Assembly (NCBI RefSeq): GCF_900456975.1
Contig: NZ_UGYM01000002.1
Coordinates: 3,100,001-3,164,000 of the forward strand
DNA: 64,000 nucleotides
Direction: 5' to 3'
Source of the DNA: Shewanella baltica
GTDB taxonomy: Bacteria > Pseudomonadota > Gammaproteobacteria > Enterobacterales > Shewanellaceae
The notes below the pieces were generated by a model that was not told where the DNA came from, did not search any database, and worked only from the letters and a program-made list of their open reading frames with translations. Positions 10,468-18,603 of the stretch are shown here, one piece after another. Numbering within the stretch: position 1 is the stretch's first letter; every line of letters starts with the position of its first letter. Position numbers and translations under genes: made by a program.

Positions 10468-12114
10468 ATGACTAGCCATACTCTAGATCAATTCAATAGT
10501 AATAACGAAAAACTCAGCCCTTGGCCGTGGCAAGTCAACGATGCAGAGCTGAGCTTTGATATCGACTCATTAGGCAAAAAACTCAAAGATTTAAGCCAAG
10601 CCTGTTACTTAGTCAATCACAGTGAAAAAGGCTTAGGCATAGCGCAAACGGCTGAAGTGACCACAAGTGACAGCCAAGCGCCATTGGGCTCACACCCTGT
10701 CAGCGCCTTTGCCCCAGCCCTTGGCACCCAAAGTTTAGGCGACAGTAATTTTCGCCGCGTCCACGGCGTCAAATACGCTTACTACGCCGGCGCTATGGCC
10801 AACGGTATTGCCTCGGAAGAACTGGTTATCGCCCTTGGCCAAGCGGGCATTTTGTGCTCATTTGGCGCGGCAGGGTTAATTCCATCCCGTGTTGAAGCGG
10901 CCATTACTCGCATTCAAGCGGCGCTGCCCAATGGCCCCTACGCCTTTAACTTAATTCACAGCCCAAGCGAGCCCGCATTAGAGCGCGGCAGCGTTGAGCT
11001 GTTTTTAAAACATAAAGTGCGCACGGTCGAAGCCTCGGCATTTTTAGGTTTAACGCCGCAGATCGTCTATTACCGCGCAGCAGGTTTGAGCCGCGACGAA
11101 CATGGCGAGATAGTCATTGGCAACAAAGTCATAGCAAAAATCAGCCGCACCGAAGTCGCGACTAAGTTTATGGAGCCGGCGCCTGCCAAAATCCTCCAGC
11201 AATTAGTGAGTGATGGTCTTATCAGCCAAGATCAAATGGCGATGGCGCAACTCGTGCCAATGGCGGATGACATCACGGCCGAAGCCGATTCTGGCGGCCA
11301 TACCGACAATCGTCCATTGGTCACGCTATTGCCGACAATTTTGGCCCTAAAAGATGAAATCCAAGCTAAGTATCAATATAAAACGCCAATCCGTGTTGGC
11401 GCAGGCGGCGGCGTCGGCACTCCAGATGCAGCATTAGCGACCTTCAACATGGGCGCGGCCTTTATCGTCACAGGTTCTATCAACCAAGCTTGCGTCGAAG
11501 CGGGCGCGAGCGAACACACCCGTAAGTTACTCGCCACCACAGAAATGGCCGATGTGACTATGGCGCCTGCCGCCGATATGTTCGAAATGGGCGTGAAATT
11601 ACAAGTGGTAAAGCGTGGCACTCTGTTCCCGATGCGCGCCAATAAGCTTTATGAAATCTACACCCGTTACGATTCGATTGATGCCATCCCTGCGGACGAG
11701 CGTAAAAAGCTCGAAGAGCAAGTGTTCCGCTCATCACTCGATGACATTTGGGCTGGCACTGTCGCCCACTTTAACGAGCGCGATCCTAAGCAAATCGAGC
11801 GCGCACTGGATAATCCAAAACGTAAGATGGCGCTGATTTTCCGCTGGTATTTGGGTCTTTCGAGCCGCTGGTCAAACACAGGTGAAGTCGGCCGCGAAAT
11901 GGATTACCAAATCTGGGCAGGCCCAGCGCTGGGTGCATTTAACGCTTGGGCGAAAGGCAGTTATTTAGATGACTATAAAGCCCGTAATGCGGTCGATTTA
12001 GCCAAGCACTTAATGGTGGGCGCGGCGTATCAATCCCGGATTAACTTGCTGTTATCCCAAGGCGCGAGCATTCCAGTCACACTACTACGCTGGAAACCGC
12101 TGAATCGTTTTTAA
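10468..12114 (+). CDS. pfaD: PfaD, FMN-dependent enoyl reductase of PUFA synthesis
   Basis: 548 residues from ATG 10468, chosen because it has a GAGA ribosome site 7 nt upstream; an in-frame TTG at 10399 is unsupported. The protein is a nitronate-monooxygenase/2-nitropropane-dioxygenase type TIM barrel. FMN-binding segments are visible at SGGHTDNRP and in the glycine-rich VGAGGGVGTPDAAL followed by VTGSINQA. In pfa systems this trans-acting reductase saturates enoyl intermediates. It lies 119 bp after pfaC on the same strand and is followed by a hairpin with a T run, so it is probably the last gene of the operon. The phosphopantetheinyl transferase pfaE, needed to activate PfaA, is not nearby. 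Confidence 0.95.
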   Translation: MTSHTLDQFNSNNEKLSPWPWQVNDAELSFDIDSLGKKLKDLSQACYLVNHSEKGLGIAQTAEVTTSDSQAPLGSHPVSAFAPALGTQSLGDSNFRRVHGVKYAYYAGAMANGIASEELVIALGQAGILCSFGAAGLIPSRVEAAITRIQAALPNGPYAFNLIHSPSEPALERGSVELFLKHKVRTVEASAFLGLTPQIVYYRAAGLSRDEHGEIVIGNKVIAKISRTEVATKFMEPAPAKILQQLVSDGLISQDQMAMAQLVPMADDITAEADSGGHTDNRPLVTLLPTILALKDEIQAKYQYKTPIRVGAGGGVGTPDAALATFNMGAAFIVTGSINQACVEAGASEHTRKLLATTEMADVTMAPAADMFEMGVKLQVVKRGTLFPMRANKLYEIYTRYDSIDAIPADERKKLEEQVFRSSLDDIWAGTVAHFNERDPKQIERALDNPKRKMALIFRWYLGLSSRWSNTGEVGREMDYQIWAGPALGAFNAWAKGSYLDDYKARNAVDLAKHLMVGAAYQSRINLLLSQGASIPVTLLRWKPLNRF

Positions 12115-12162
12115 CCGCTTTTAGCCCTATTGCAGGCTGCTAACAAAGCGAATTAATGCAAG

Positions 12163-12226
12163 AGCCGACACTGATTGATGAATGAATGGATTAATTGATT
12201 CACGCATTAATAGTGTCGGCTTTTTA
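12163..12226 (+). terminator. Candidate rho-independent terminator after pfaD
   Basis: AGCCGACACT (12163-12172) pairs perfectly with AGTGTCGGCT (12212-12221), followed by a short T-rich stretch. The 39-nt loop is long for an intrinsic terminator, so efficiency is uncertain, but the position fits the end of the pfa operon. Confidence 0.6.
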
Positions 12227-12342
12227 TTCTGTTTCATTTGTTATCAACCTCAGCTCCCCGACCTTCAATCAAGGCTTTGCTCCAACGTCTCAAATCCCAA
12301 TATTAGGCTGAAACTCTTACCGAAGCTTAGGTAAAAATTGCC

Positions 12343-12360
12343 TGTACTACGTTTAGTACA
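12343..12360. promoter_or_regulatory. Inverted repeat TGTACTA-N4-TAGTACA, candidate activator site
   Basis: Perfect 7-bp inverted repeat with a 4-bp spacer (TGTACTA cgtt TAGTACA), about 70 bp upstream of the -24/-12 promoter at 12430. That distance suits an enhancer-binding-protein site. A second weaker repeat (TTACC...GGTAA, 12317-12334) lies just before it. The intergenic stretch 12115-12528 otherwise shows only the terminator and promoter listed here. The assignment to the neighbouring regulator is inference. Confidence 0.4.
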
Positions 12361-12429
12361 TTCGCGCCCACTTAAAACTAATCAATTAAATTTCATTTAA
12401 AATCAATAAACTAATTAAAATATGCAAAG

Positions 12430-12447
12430 TTGGCATTATGTTCGCAA
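12430..12447 (+). promoter_or_regulatory. Candidate sigma-54 (-24/-12) promoter
   Basis: TTGGCATTATGTTCGCAA has GG and GC separated by exactly 10 bp with the TTGGCA -24 element. It lies about 82 bp upstream of the DUF1328 gene start. A sigma-54 activator gene is 3.2 kb downstream and a second similar promoter is at 17983. Confidence 0.65.
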
Positions 12448-12528
12448 TCTAGAAATAACCATTAGCCGTTACCTTACAAATGACACAAACGGTCATGCGA
12501 AGGATTAAGACAAGGGCAGGAGGTTATT

Positions 12529-12705
12529 ATGTTAGGTTGGACATTAGTATTTCTAGTTGTCGCTGTTATTGCCGGACTGTTTGGATTTACGGGCATCGCT
12601 GGCGCGGCAGCGGGAATCGCAAAAATTATTTTCTTCTTATTTATTGTGTTACTCGTAATTTCACTGCTGATTAATGCCCTCAAGGGCAAGTCACCGCGAC
12701 TTTAA
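12529..12705 (+). CDS. DUF1328/UPF0391 (YtjA-like) small membrane protein
   Basis: 58 residues from an ATG with a strong GGAGG site 5 nt upstream. Two hydrophobic segments ([16 protein letters not shown] and [15 protein letters not shown]) surround the conserved small-residue stretch [12 protein letters not shown]. This is the signature of the DUF1328 family (E. coli YtjA). The function of the family is unknown; members are often stress-associated. It is the first gene after the sigma-54 promoter at 12430 and is followed 23 bp later by a lipoprotein gene, so the two are probably co-transcribed. Confidence 0.85.
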   Translation: MLGWTLVFLVVAVIAGLFGFTGIAGAAAGIAKIIFFLFIVLLVISLLINALKGKSPRL

Positions 12706-12728
12706 TTTTTTTAGAAAAGGAGATGTAT

Positions 12729-12923
12729 ATGAAACCATTTACTCTGATGACAAGCGCTTCACTGGCATTACTGCTCGCTTTAGGTTTAACCGCCTGTAGT
12801 GATAACAAAGCCGAAGATGCCGGCGAAAAAATTGATGAAGTGATGACAGATACAGGTAATGCCATTGAAGATGCCTGTGAAGAAGTGAAAGAAGGCGTTA
12901 AGGCTAAAGATACTAAGTGCTAA
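12729..12923 (+). CDS. Small secreted lipoprotein of unknown function
   Basis: 64 residues. I choose ATG 12729 over ATG 12723 because AAAAGGAG abuts the first and is 6 nt from the second. A short signal peptide ends in a lipobox (LTAC), so the protein should be lipidated. The mature part is a short acidic segment with two further cysteines (DACEE and the C-terminal KC) and a likely amphipathic helix. It resembles small entericidin-like or stress lipoproteins in size only; I do not recognise a specific family. It lies 23 bp after the DUF1328 gene and is closed by a terminator. Confidence 0.75.
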   Translation: MKPFTLMTSASLALLLALGLTACSDNKAEDAGEKIDEVMTDTGNAIEDACEEVKEGVKAKDTKC

Positions 12924-12938
12924 ACAAACCTCACTTTA

Positions 12939-12972
12939 GGGTGGCAATAGACTCGTCTACTGCCACCCTTTT
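12939..12972 (+). terminator. Rho-independent terminator
   Basis: GGGTGGCA (12939-12946) pairs with TGCCACCC (12961-12968), followed by TTTT. It closes the DUF1328-lipoprotein pair. Confidence 0.85.
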
Positions 12973-13090
12973 GAGTTAGCACCTAATTTAAACTTAAGTT
13001 AGAACCTAGTTTCAACGACGCGATTCACCGATGCAGTCAGCCGTTTAACATGCAGCGGTTAAATCAAAAATACAGCATTGGAGGGCGCGT

Positions 13091-14782
13091 ATGCTAAGCA
13101 AAATCCACATCAAATATTTCTACTTAGCAGGTGCCGTGTTGCTAGCCTATTTTGCGGTAACGGGCACGTCTCCCCTGCTCACCTTTATTTGGGCTTGGAC
13201 GAGCCTGTCGCTGTTTTTAGTCGGTTCAGCCTATTGGTTTAATCTGGCTAGCATTTTTAGAAAGCGCCAAGATGGCACTATCCCTTGGTATATTCGCTGG
13301 GGCTTTATTCCGTTTCTATTGGGCTGCCGGCTGTATAACCATTGGGCGAGAAAACGCGACTCAGTGCCGTCGATGCAAAAGATAGATGAGCAGTTGTATC
13401 TCGGCTGCCGATTATTTTCTGCGGATCTGGAGAAAATCAAAGCCAATAAGATCACCGCAATTCTTGATGTGACCGCCGAATTTGATGGCTTAGATTGGTC
13501 GCAGTTTGAAGATCATATCGAGTATTTAAACATTCCCATCCTCGACCATAGCGTGCCGACCAGCGCTCAGCTCAATCAAGCCGTTAACTGGTTGCATCGC
13601 CAAGTGCGCGCCAATAAACAGGTGCTGATCCACTGTGCTATGGGGCGTGGCCGCTCAGTACTGGTGCTCGCCGCCTATTTAGTCTGTAAAGATAAACAGC
13701 GCAACTTCGCCGAAGTATTACAACAAATTAAGCAGGTCCGCAAAACCGCGGGCTTAAACAAATGGCAATTACGCGCCCTTGAACACATGCTCAAGCAAGG
13801 CAAAATCAACATCCATAAAGTGGCGTGGATTATCGCCAACCCAGTCTCTGGCGGCGGCAAATGGCAACAATATGGCGAGCAAATCCAAGATGAACTAAAA
13901 GCCTATTTTGACCTAACGTTAAAACTCACTACCGAAAATATCAGCGCAAACACCTTCGCCAAAAAAGCCCGTAGTAGCGGCGCAGATATCATTATTGCCT
14001 GTGGTGGCGATGGCACAGTGACAGAGGTAGCATCGGAAATAGTGAACACTGATATCGCCTTAGGGATCATTCCGTTAGGCACGACTAACGCCCTCAGCCA
14101 CGCGCTATTTGGTTTAGGCAGTAAGCTCATTCCTGTCTCTCAGGCGCTGGACAATATTATCCAAGGGCATTACCAAGCCATTGATACAGCTCGTTGTAAT
14201 GAACAATTAGTCTTGTTACTTGTGGGGATAGGCTTTGAACAGCAGATGATTGAATCGGCCAACCGTGAACGTAAAAATGCCCTCGGCCAGTTTGCCTACC
14301 TCGATGGTTTATGGCGCGCCGTCAATGCCGATATCACTTTAACCATACAGCTCAGCTTAGATGATGCCGAGCCCACAACATTGACCACCCATAGCCTCAT
14401 TGTTGCCAATGCTGCCCCGTTTACCAGCGTATTAGCGCAAGGCGATGGCGAGCCAAATATGACAGATGGCCTGCTCGATATTACCTGGCTAGATGCCGGC
14501 AGTGAGCCGACAGACAAGCTCCTTAGTCTGGCCGAATTAGCCATTGCTGGATGGGTAAAAGAAGGTAATAAAGACACACATTCAAAGCGACCTAGCGCGC
14601 CTTCTACCGCGACCAAAGTCCACCACGCCCATGCGAAAAAAGTGAATATTAGTAGTCAGCCCAAGTGTAAATATGTGATTGATGGCGAAATCTTTGAACC
14701 CGCAGATCTCACCATTGAAGTCCAACCCGCATCCCTTAAGGTGTTTGTGCCTTATCAGGAAATAACTGAAGAGGATGGGTGA
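13091..14782 (+). CDS. Fusion of dual-specificity phosphatase and diacylglycerol-kinase-type lipid kinase
   Basis: 563 residues from ATG 13091, with GGAGGG just upstream. Two or three N-terminal hydrophobic segments (about 8-55) anchor it in the inner membrane. A tyrosine/dual-specificity phosphatase domain follows, with the P-loop HCAMGRGRS (Cys about 182, Arg six residues later). From about residue 235 there is a DAGK catalytic domain with NPVSGGGK, the nucleotide motif CGGDGT (about 304-309) and IPLGTTNAL. A pairing of lipid phosphorylation and phosphate removal in one chain suggests phospholipid or phosphatidylglycerophosphate-type metabolism, but the substrates cannot be read from the sequence. 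Its 3' end overlaps the convergent downstream gene by 47 bp. Confidence 0.88.
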   Translation: MLSKIHIKYFYLAGAVLLAYFAVTGTSPLLTFIWAWTSLSLFLVGSAYWFNLASIFRKRQDGTIPWYIRWGFIPFLLGCRLYNHWARKRDSVPSMQKIDEQLYLGCRLFSADLEKIKANKITAILDVTAEFDGLDWSQFEDHIEYLNIPILDHSVPTSAQLNQAVNWLHRQVRANKQVLIHCAMGRGRSVLVLAAYLVCKDKQRNFAEVLQQIKQVRKTAGLNKWQLRALEHMLKQGKINIHKVAWIIANPVSGGGKWQQYGEQIQDELKAYFDLTLKLTTENISANTFAKKARSSGADIIIACGGDGTVTEVASEIVNTDIALGIIPLGTTNALSHALFGLGSKLIPVSQALDNIIQGHYQAIDTARCNEQLVLLLVGIGFEQQMIESANRERKNALGQFAYLDGLWRAVNADITLTIQLSLDDAEPTTLTTHSLIVANAAPFTSVLAQGDGEPNMTDGLLDITWLDAGSEPTDKLLSLAELAIAGWVKEGNKDTHSKRPSAPSTATKVHHAHAKKVNISSQPKCKYVIDGEIFEPADLTIEVQPASLKVFVPYQEITEEDG

Positions 14783-15440
14783 TACATCTTGCTGGCACGC
14801 TTGAGTCATTACTAGGAACGACTTCCCATAAGCATTCTTCCTGCACTAAACAACCCGACATATTTTCAATATAGCTTTCAGGTAACACTTGCTTTTTAAG
14901 GGTTGGCAGAACGGTTTTTACGTAATTGTCATGAGCTGGGTTCGACGCCCAGCGCGTCATAACGATGAAGTAGTCACTCTGTTTTAGACTGCGGGCGACA
15001 CAACCGCCAAGCATGCCCTCTGCTTGTCCAAGATGAGCGTTCCAAATCGTTCGTTGGTCACTTAAAAAACGTTCGACATCTTGCACTCCTCGGCAATAAG
15101 CCAACCGAATGACATTGTGATTTTGATCTGCAGGATGATGAGTTAGCGAAGGGATACTCAGTATATTTTCAAAATAATGGACATCACACTGTTTATAAGT
15201 TGTTTGCTGACCACTTTTGGAGAACAGCTCGTCGTGAACTGACCCCATGAAAGCCGTAACATCCTCGAGTGATTGCCATACACCCACAATAATCGCCTGC
15301 CTTTCGGGTTGACTCCAACCACCGAACTGGCCTCTAAAACCTACGCAGTTGCTCAACGCTTTCCATATCTGTTGGCTTTGAGAAAAATCTTGCTCTTGTT
15401 CATTTCCAACCTGACAAGTAATCAACTTTACTATCGTCAA
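14736..15440 (-). CDS. Two-repeat ABM/DUF4937-like dimeric alpha-beta barrel protein
   Basis: 234 residues starting at TTG 15440, which has an AGGAG site 6 nt upstream; no ATG alternative is near. The protein shows two similar halves, each with a beta-strand start (MTIVKLITCQV; HNVIRLAYCRG), an Ile/Trp helix region and an ending with W-Q-S or R-W-A. That is the layout of antibiotic-biosynthesis-monooxygenase (ferredoxin-like) domains. Bacillus-type YdbC/DUF4937 proteins look similar. The function is unknown; members bind small hydrophobic ligands or haem. The last 47 bp run antisense through the end of the phosphatase-kinase gene. Confidence 0.65.
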   Translation of the reverse strand: MTIVKLITCQVGNEQEQDFSQSQQIWKALSNCVGFRGQFGGWSQPERQAIIVGVWQSLEDVTAFMGSVHDELFSKSGQQTTYKQCDVHYFENILSIPSLTHHPADQNHNVIRLAYCRGVQDVERFLSDQRTIWNAHLGQAEGMLGGCVARSLKQSDYFIVMTRWASNPAHDNYVKTVLPTLKKQVLPESYIENMSGCLVQEECLWEVVPSNDSSVPARCITHPLQLFPDKAQTP

Positions 15441-15561
15441 ATCTCGCTCCTAACGCTGCAAACAGTGGCCAAGCATAGTGAAATCCAATCCCAAAGAGCC
15501 GATGTCACTTGGCTTAAACCTCCTTGCTAGCAACCACATCAACGGTACGCTTAAGATGGCT

Positions 15562-15617
15562 AAAGCCGCAGGATAAAGCTCAATGAGATGTTAAACTCAC
15601 TCACATCTGCGGCTTTT
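15562..15617 (-). terminator. Terminator of the sigma-54 activator gene (possibly bidirectional)
   Basis: AAAGCCGCAG (15562-15571) pairs with CTGCGGCTTT (15607-15616), with a 35-nt loop. Read on the minus strand it lies 13 bp beyond the stop of the regulator. Confidence 0.55.
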
Positions 15618-15629
15618 GAGCGCAAAAAA

Positions 15630-17000
15630 CTATTCTACCGCCGATTCACCCGCTTCGACTTGCTGCTCGTACTTGCTGAGCTTGTTGTAAAGGGTTTTCA
15701 CGCTGATCCCCAGTTGCTCAGCGGTATCGGTTTTATTACCTTGAGTCGTTTCTAATGCTTGATAAATGGCGATTTTTTCTAAGTCATCTAAACGCATGCC
15801 CTGCGGGATAACGACTTGGTCATCGCAAGATGTCCCCATTTCACTTGCCTGTGGCAACTGTAAATGGCTGGGTAAAATCTCTTGGTCTGCCAGAATATAG
15901 GCTCGCTCAATGGCATGCTTTAATTCACGCACATTACCCGACCAAGGGTACGCAGCGATCATCTGCGCACTGTCATCAGCGAGGCTTTTATTCTGCTTTT
16001 CGGCCACGTTACGATAGGCAAGAAAATGCTGCGCCAGCCCAAGAATATCATCGCCACGCTCCCTTAAGGGTGGAACGCGGATAGGGAACTGGGCCAAACG
16101 GAAATATAAATCCTCGCGAAATTGCCCAGCCTCGATTGCCGCTATGGGATCGCGATTGGTTGCCGCCACAATCCGCACATTGGCGAGTTGCACTTTGGCA
16201 CCGCCAACGGGGCGATATTCACTATTTTCAAGCACTCTGAGTAACTTCACTTGATGCTCAATTGGCATTTCGGTGACTTCATCGAGAAATAAGGTTCCGC
16301 CTTCTGCCTGCTCAAATACGCCTTTGTGATCGCGATGAGCGCCAGTGAATGCGCCTTTTACGTGGCCAAACAACTCGCTATCGACCAATTCAGGGCTTAA
16401 GGCGCCGCAGTTAATCGCGATAAAAGGCTCGTTCAGCCTAGGGCTGGCAAGATGTATGGTATTGGCGACCAGCTCTTTACCCGCCCCGCTCTCACCAATG
16501 ATCAGCACATTACTGTCGGTCGCGGAGACGCGGCGAATCGTGCGATACAGCTTATGCATAGCTGCAGAGGAACCGACAAGTAAACCATATTGGTCTAGCT
16601 CGCTGGAAAAAGGCCGAGGCCGGATTGGTGATGAGACTAGATACTGGGCAAAATCGGCGAAGATATCGCTGATTAACGTCATGTCGTAGGGTTTGCGAAA
16701 ATGATAACCGGCAAAATGCGACATTAACTGATCAAGATTGGGGTTCGGCTGACCATCGGAGAGAAAAATAAACTCGATATTGGACAAGGCCGCATTGTCC
16801 AGCAGCCCGAGATAATCCTCACGGCTAAGGCTGGACAGCTCAATAATGGCAACATCGACGTGATTCGCCTCAAGCTGTTCTATCCAAGGCAAATCATCGA
16901 CACTGCGTAGTTTATTAAAGTCGGCAGCGCCGGCGAGTTCTAAGATGGCTTGTTCGGCGTTTACATCCTGCAGGTGATAAAAAAGTGTCAATCGAGCCAT
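15630..17000 (-). CDS. Orphan sigma-54-dependent transcriptional activator (Fis family)
   Basis: 456 residues. Residues 1-120 form a receiver-like domain, but the strand that normally ends in the phosphoacceptor Asp reads VDVAIIELSS, with Glu instead, and no partner kinase is nearby. The AAA+ domain has Walker A GESGAGKE (about 169-176), the sigma-54 contact loop GAFTGA (about 216-221) and Walker B-like GGTLFLDEV. The C-terminal Fis-type helix-turn-helix (TAEQLGISVKTLYNKLSKY) binds enhancers. The GAFTGA loop means it should really work with RpoN. Two -24/-12 promoters flank it (12430 and 17983), so I infer it controls the neighbouring stress-type genes. The Glu substitution may make it constitutively active or ligand- or partner-controlled. 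Confidence 0.88.
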   Translation of the reverse strand: MARLTLFYHLQDVNAEQAILELAGAADFNKLRSVDDLPWIEQLEANHVDVAIIELSSLSREDYLGLLDNAALSNIEFIFLSDGQPNPNLDQLMSHFAGYHFRKPYDMTLISDIFADFAQYLVSSPIRPRPFSSELDQYGLLVGSSAAMHKLYRTIRRVSATDSNVLIIGESGAGKELVANTIHLASPRLNEPFIAINCGALSPELVDSELFGHVKGAFTGAHRDHKGVFEQAEGGTLFLDEVTEMPIEHQVKLLRVLENSEYRPVGGAKVQLANVRIVAATNRDPIAAIEAGQFREDLYFRLAQFPIRVPPLRERGDDILGLAQHFLAYRNVAEKQNKSLADDSAQMIAAYPWSGNVRELKHAIERAYILADQEILPSHLQLPQASEMGTSCDDQVVIPQGMRLDDLEKIAIYQALETTQGNKTDTAEQLGISVKTLYNKLSKYEQQVEAGESAVE

Positions 17001-17249
17001 GCTATCCCACTCCCTGTGTATAAAGGGCTACTGTATGTCAGTCGTGAAATTTTAACAACAGCAGCGGTAATAGTTGCCGATATTCTAAGAAGATGGCGCA
17101 ATGAACCGAGAATATCAGTCTAAAAATCAGTCTGTTAACATACCATTAAAAATGAGAACAAAATATGCATGGTAGCTGAACGAAACGCAATTAGTTAATC
17201 CAAACCGTTAAACAGGACAGTGCCGAACACTGGCATTAGGAGGCCCATA

Positions 17250-17705
17250 ATGAAGTCTAATGTTGTGCAACATCAGACTGATATCCGTGCCGATATCAGT
17301 TTGATTGATGAAATAATAAAGCTCAATCAAGAGGGGCTAACATTTTACAACCAAGCGATGACGTACGTCGAAGACTATAACCTTAAGCGAATTTTTTCGA
17401 CTAAAGCGAATATCCACCAGCGAATGTTGAGGCGATTTGAACAGCTGCGCCCTTTGGCTAGCGAGCCGCTTCATGGCCTGAGTCATACGATACCAGTCAC
17501 TTACACTCAAGCGACAGAGTTGCTGCATCAGTGCCATATATCGCAGGCGATGGCCGCACTTGTCGCCATTGAACAACAAGTGTTAATCCAGATGAAACAA
17601 GCGGTAAGGCAAGCACATCAGCCACAGCTTGCCAATCAGCTCGCAGAAGGTGCCGCTTGGTTGCAAATCAGTTGCGATGGTATGAGTTCGCTCAATTCTG
17701 GTTAA
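17250..17705 (+). CDS. PA2169/DUF2383-like ferritin-fold helical protein
   Basis: 151 residues from ATG 17250, chosen for the AGGAGG site 6 nt upstream. The sequence is almost wholly helical, with pattern LIDEIIKLNQEGLTFYNQA...YVEDYNLKRIFSTKANIHQRMLRRFEQL. This resembles the four-helix PA2169/DUF2383 family, which is often found with stress or envelope genes. No metal-binding ExxH motif is evident, so iron storage is not supported. The gene diverges from the sigma-54 activator across a 249-bp gap, but I found no -24/-12 promoter there. The family assignment is moderate. Confidence 0.6.
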   Translation: MKSNVVQHQTDIRADISLIDEIIKLNQEGLTFYNQAMTYVEDYNLKRIFSTKANIHQRMLRRFEQLRPLASEPLHGLSHTIPVTYTQATELLHQCHISQAMAALVAIEQQVLIQMKQAVRQAHQPQLANQLAEGAAWLQISCDGMSSLNSG

Positions 17706-17821
17706 TCCTTTGCACTTGTTACATCAGTTTGTATCAGTGCGCATCAGTATGAGCCTCTTTACCTGGCAATATCCAGCTTTAACGCACCGCGCAACTCCAC
17801 ACACTATTTCGCACACACTTT

Positions 17822-17846
17822 ACCGCACACAGTCGTGCGGTTTTTT
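17822..17846 (+). terminator. Rho-independent terminator
   Basis: ACCGCAC (17822-17828) pairs with GTGCGGT (17835-17841) across a 6-nt loop, followed by six T. It ends the 17250-17705 transcript. Confidence 0.85.
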
Positions 17847-17889
17847 ATGCTTTAAAGATGACTCTGCTTGCCAGAAAAAATTACATTTT

Positions 17890-17908
17890 GTCGGTAAAAA
17901 AGACCGAC
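17890..17908. promoter_or_regulatory. Inverted repeat upstream of the sigma-54 promoter
   Basis: GTCGGT-N7-ACCGAC, 75 bp upstream of the -24 element at 17983. The position suits an activator site, but its sequence differs from the 12343 repeat, so the two cannot both be consensus sites for one protein. Confidence 0.3.
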
Positions 17909-17982
17909 TTAAACAAAAGACTCCTTCTGTCAAAATATCAAAAACAGCACATAAAAACCTTAAAATCAACACCTTAACTATA

Positions 17983-18000
17983 TTGGCACGATTCACGCAT
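17983..18000 (+). promoter_or_regulatory. Candidate sigma-54 (-24/-12) promoter
   Basis: TTGGCACGATTCACGCAT has the ideal -24 element TTGGCACG and GC exactly 10 bp after GG. It sits 36 bp before the BON-protein start codon. Confidence 0.75.
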
Positions 18001-18035
18001 TATCTAACATCGAGAAAACAACGGAGGATATGATT

Positions 18036-18590
18036 ATGAAAACCACAACAGCATCAGTACTAGCGACCTTACTTGTCGGTTCAATCAGTTTAAATGTCGC
18101 AGCGGCTCAAGATTGGAAGGACGGGGCTAAGGATGCGTGGATCGATGGTAAAGCTGAAACCACTTTACTGCTCAACACTAACCTCAATTCCTTTGACATT
18201 ATAACGGATGTTAAAGACGGAAACGTGACGTTAACGGGTAAAGTGGAAAGCAGTGTCGATAAAGCTCTTGCCACTGAACTGATCAAAAGTTTAGACGGCG
18301 TAAAAGATGTCGATAACCAACTCACTGTAATGAATGAGAAAGAAGGCACCAGTGAAGTTGTCGCGACTTTGACCGATTCTAAGGTTGCCACAGTCGTCAA
18401 AACCCGTTTACTGTTTTCAACCGATGTTTCCGGCACCCAGATTAATGTGGATGTCGCTAATGGTATCGTCACCTTAAAAGGTGAAGTTGCTAGCGATGCC
18501 GAACGTCAGTTAGCGCTGAAAATTGCCGAGAATACCGACGATGTGAAAAAGGTTGTCGATAAAATCAAAGTCGTAAAAAAAGCCTCTTAA
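18036..18590 (+). CDS. Periplasmic BON-domain (OsmY-like) stress protein
   Basis: 184 residues. ATG 18036 lies 8 nt from GGAGG, whereas the upstream in-frame ATG 18030 is only 2 nt away. A signal peptide (MKTTTASVLATLLVGSISLNVAAAQ) is followed by two BON domains of about 65 residues, each with the G-x-V-T-L-x-G-x-V core (DGNVTLTGKV; NGIVTLKGEV). BON domains bind phospholipid surfaces; OsmY-type proteins protect the envelope during osmotic or stationary-phase stress. A strong -24/-12 promoter precedes it, giving RpoN control in place of the RpoS control known in E. coli. Confidence 0.88.
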   Translation: MKTTTASVLATLLVGSISLNVAAAQDWKDGAKDAWIDGKAETTLLLNTNLNSFDIITDVKDGNVTLTGKVESSVDKALATELIKSLDGVKDVDNQLTVMNEKEGTSEVVATLTDSKVATVVKTRLLFSTDVSGTQINVDVANGIVTLKGEVASDAERQLALKIAENTDDVKKVVDKIKVVKKAS

Positions 18591-18603
18591 CGCTAGCTAA
18601 AGC

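Noticed and set aside
17001..17249. Possible sigma-54 promoter before the PA2169-like gene
   Set aside because: Every GG in the interval was checked; none has GC at the required 10-bp spacing with a usable -24 element.
17710..18033. Open frame of 107 codons on the plus strand
   Set aside because: It runs through a rho-independent terminator and a sigma-54 promoter, has no ribosome site and no recognisable sequence.
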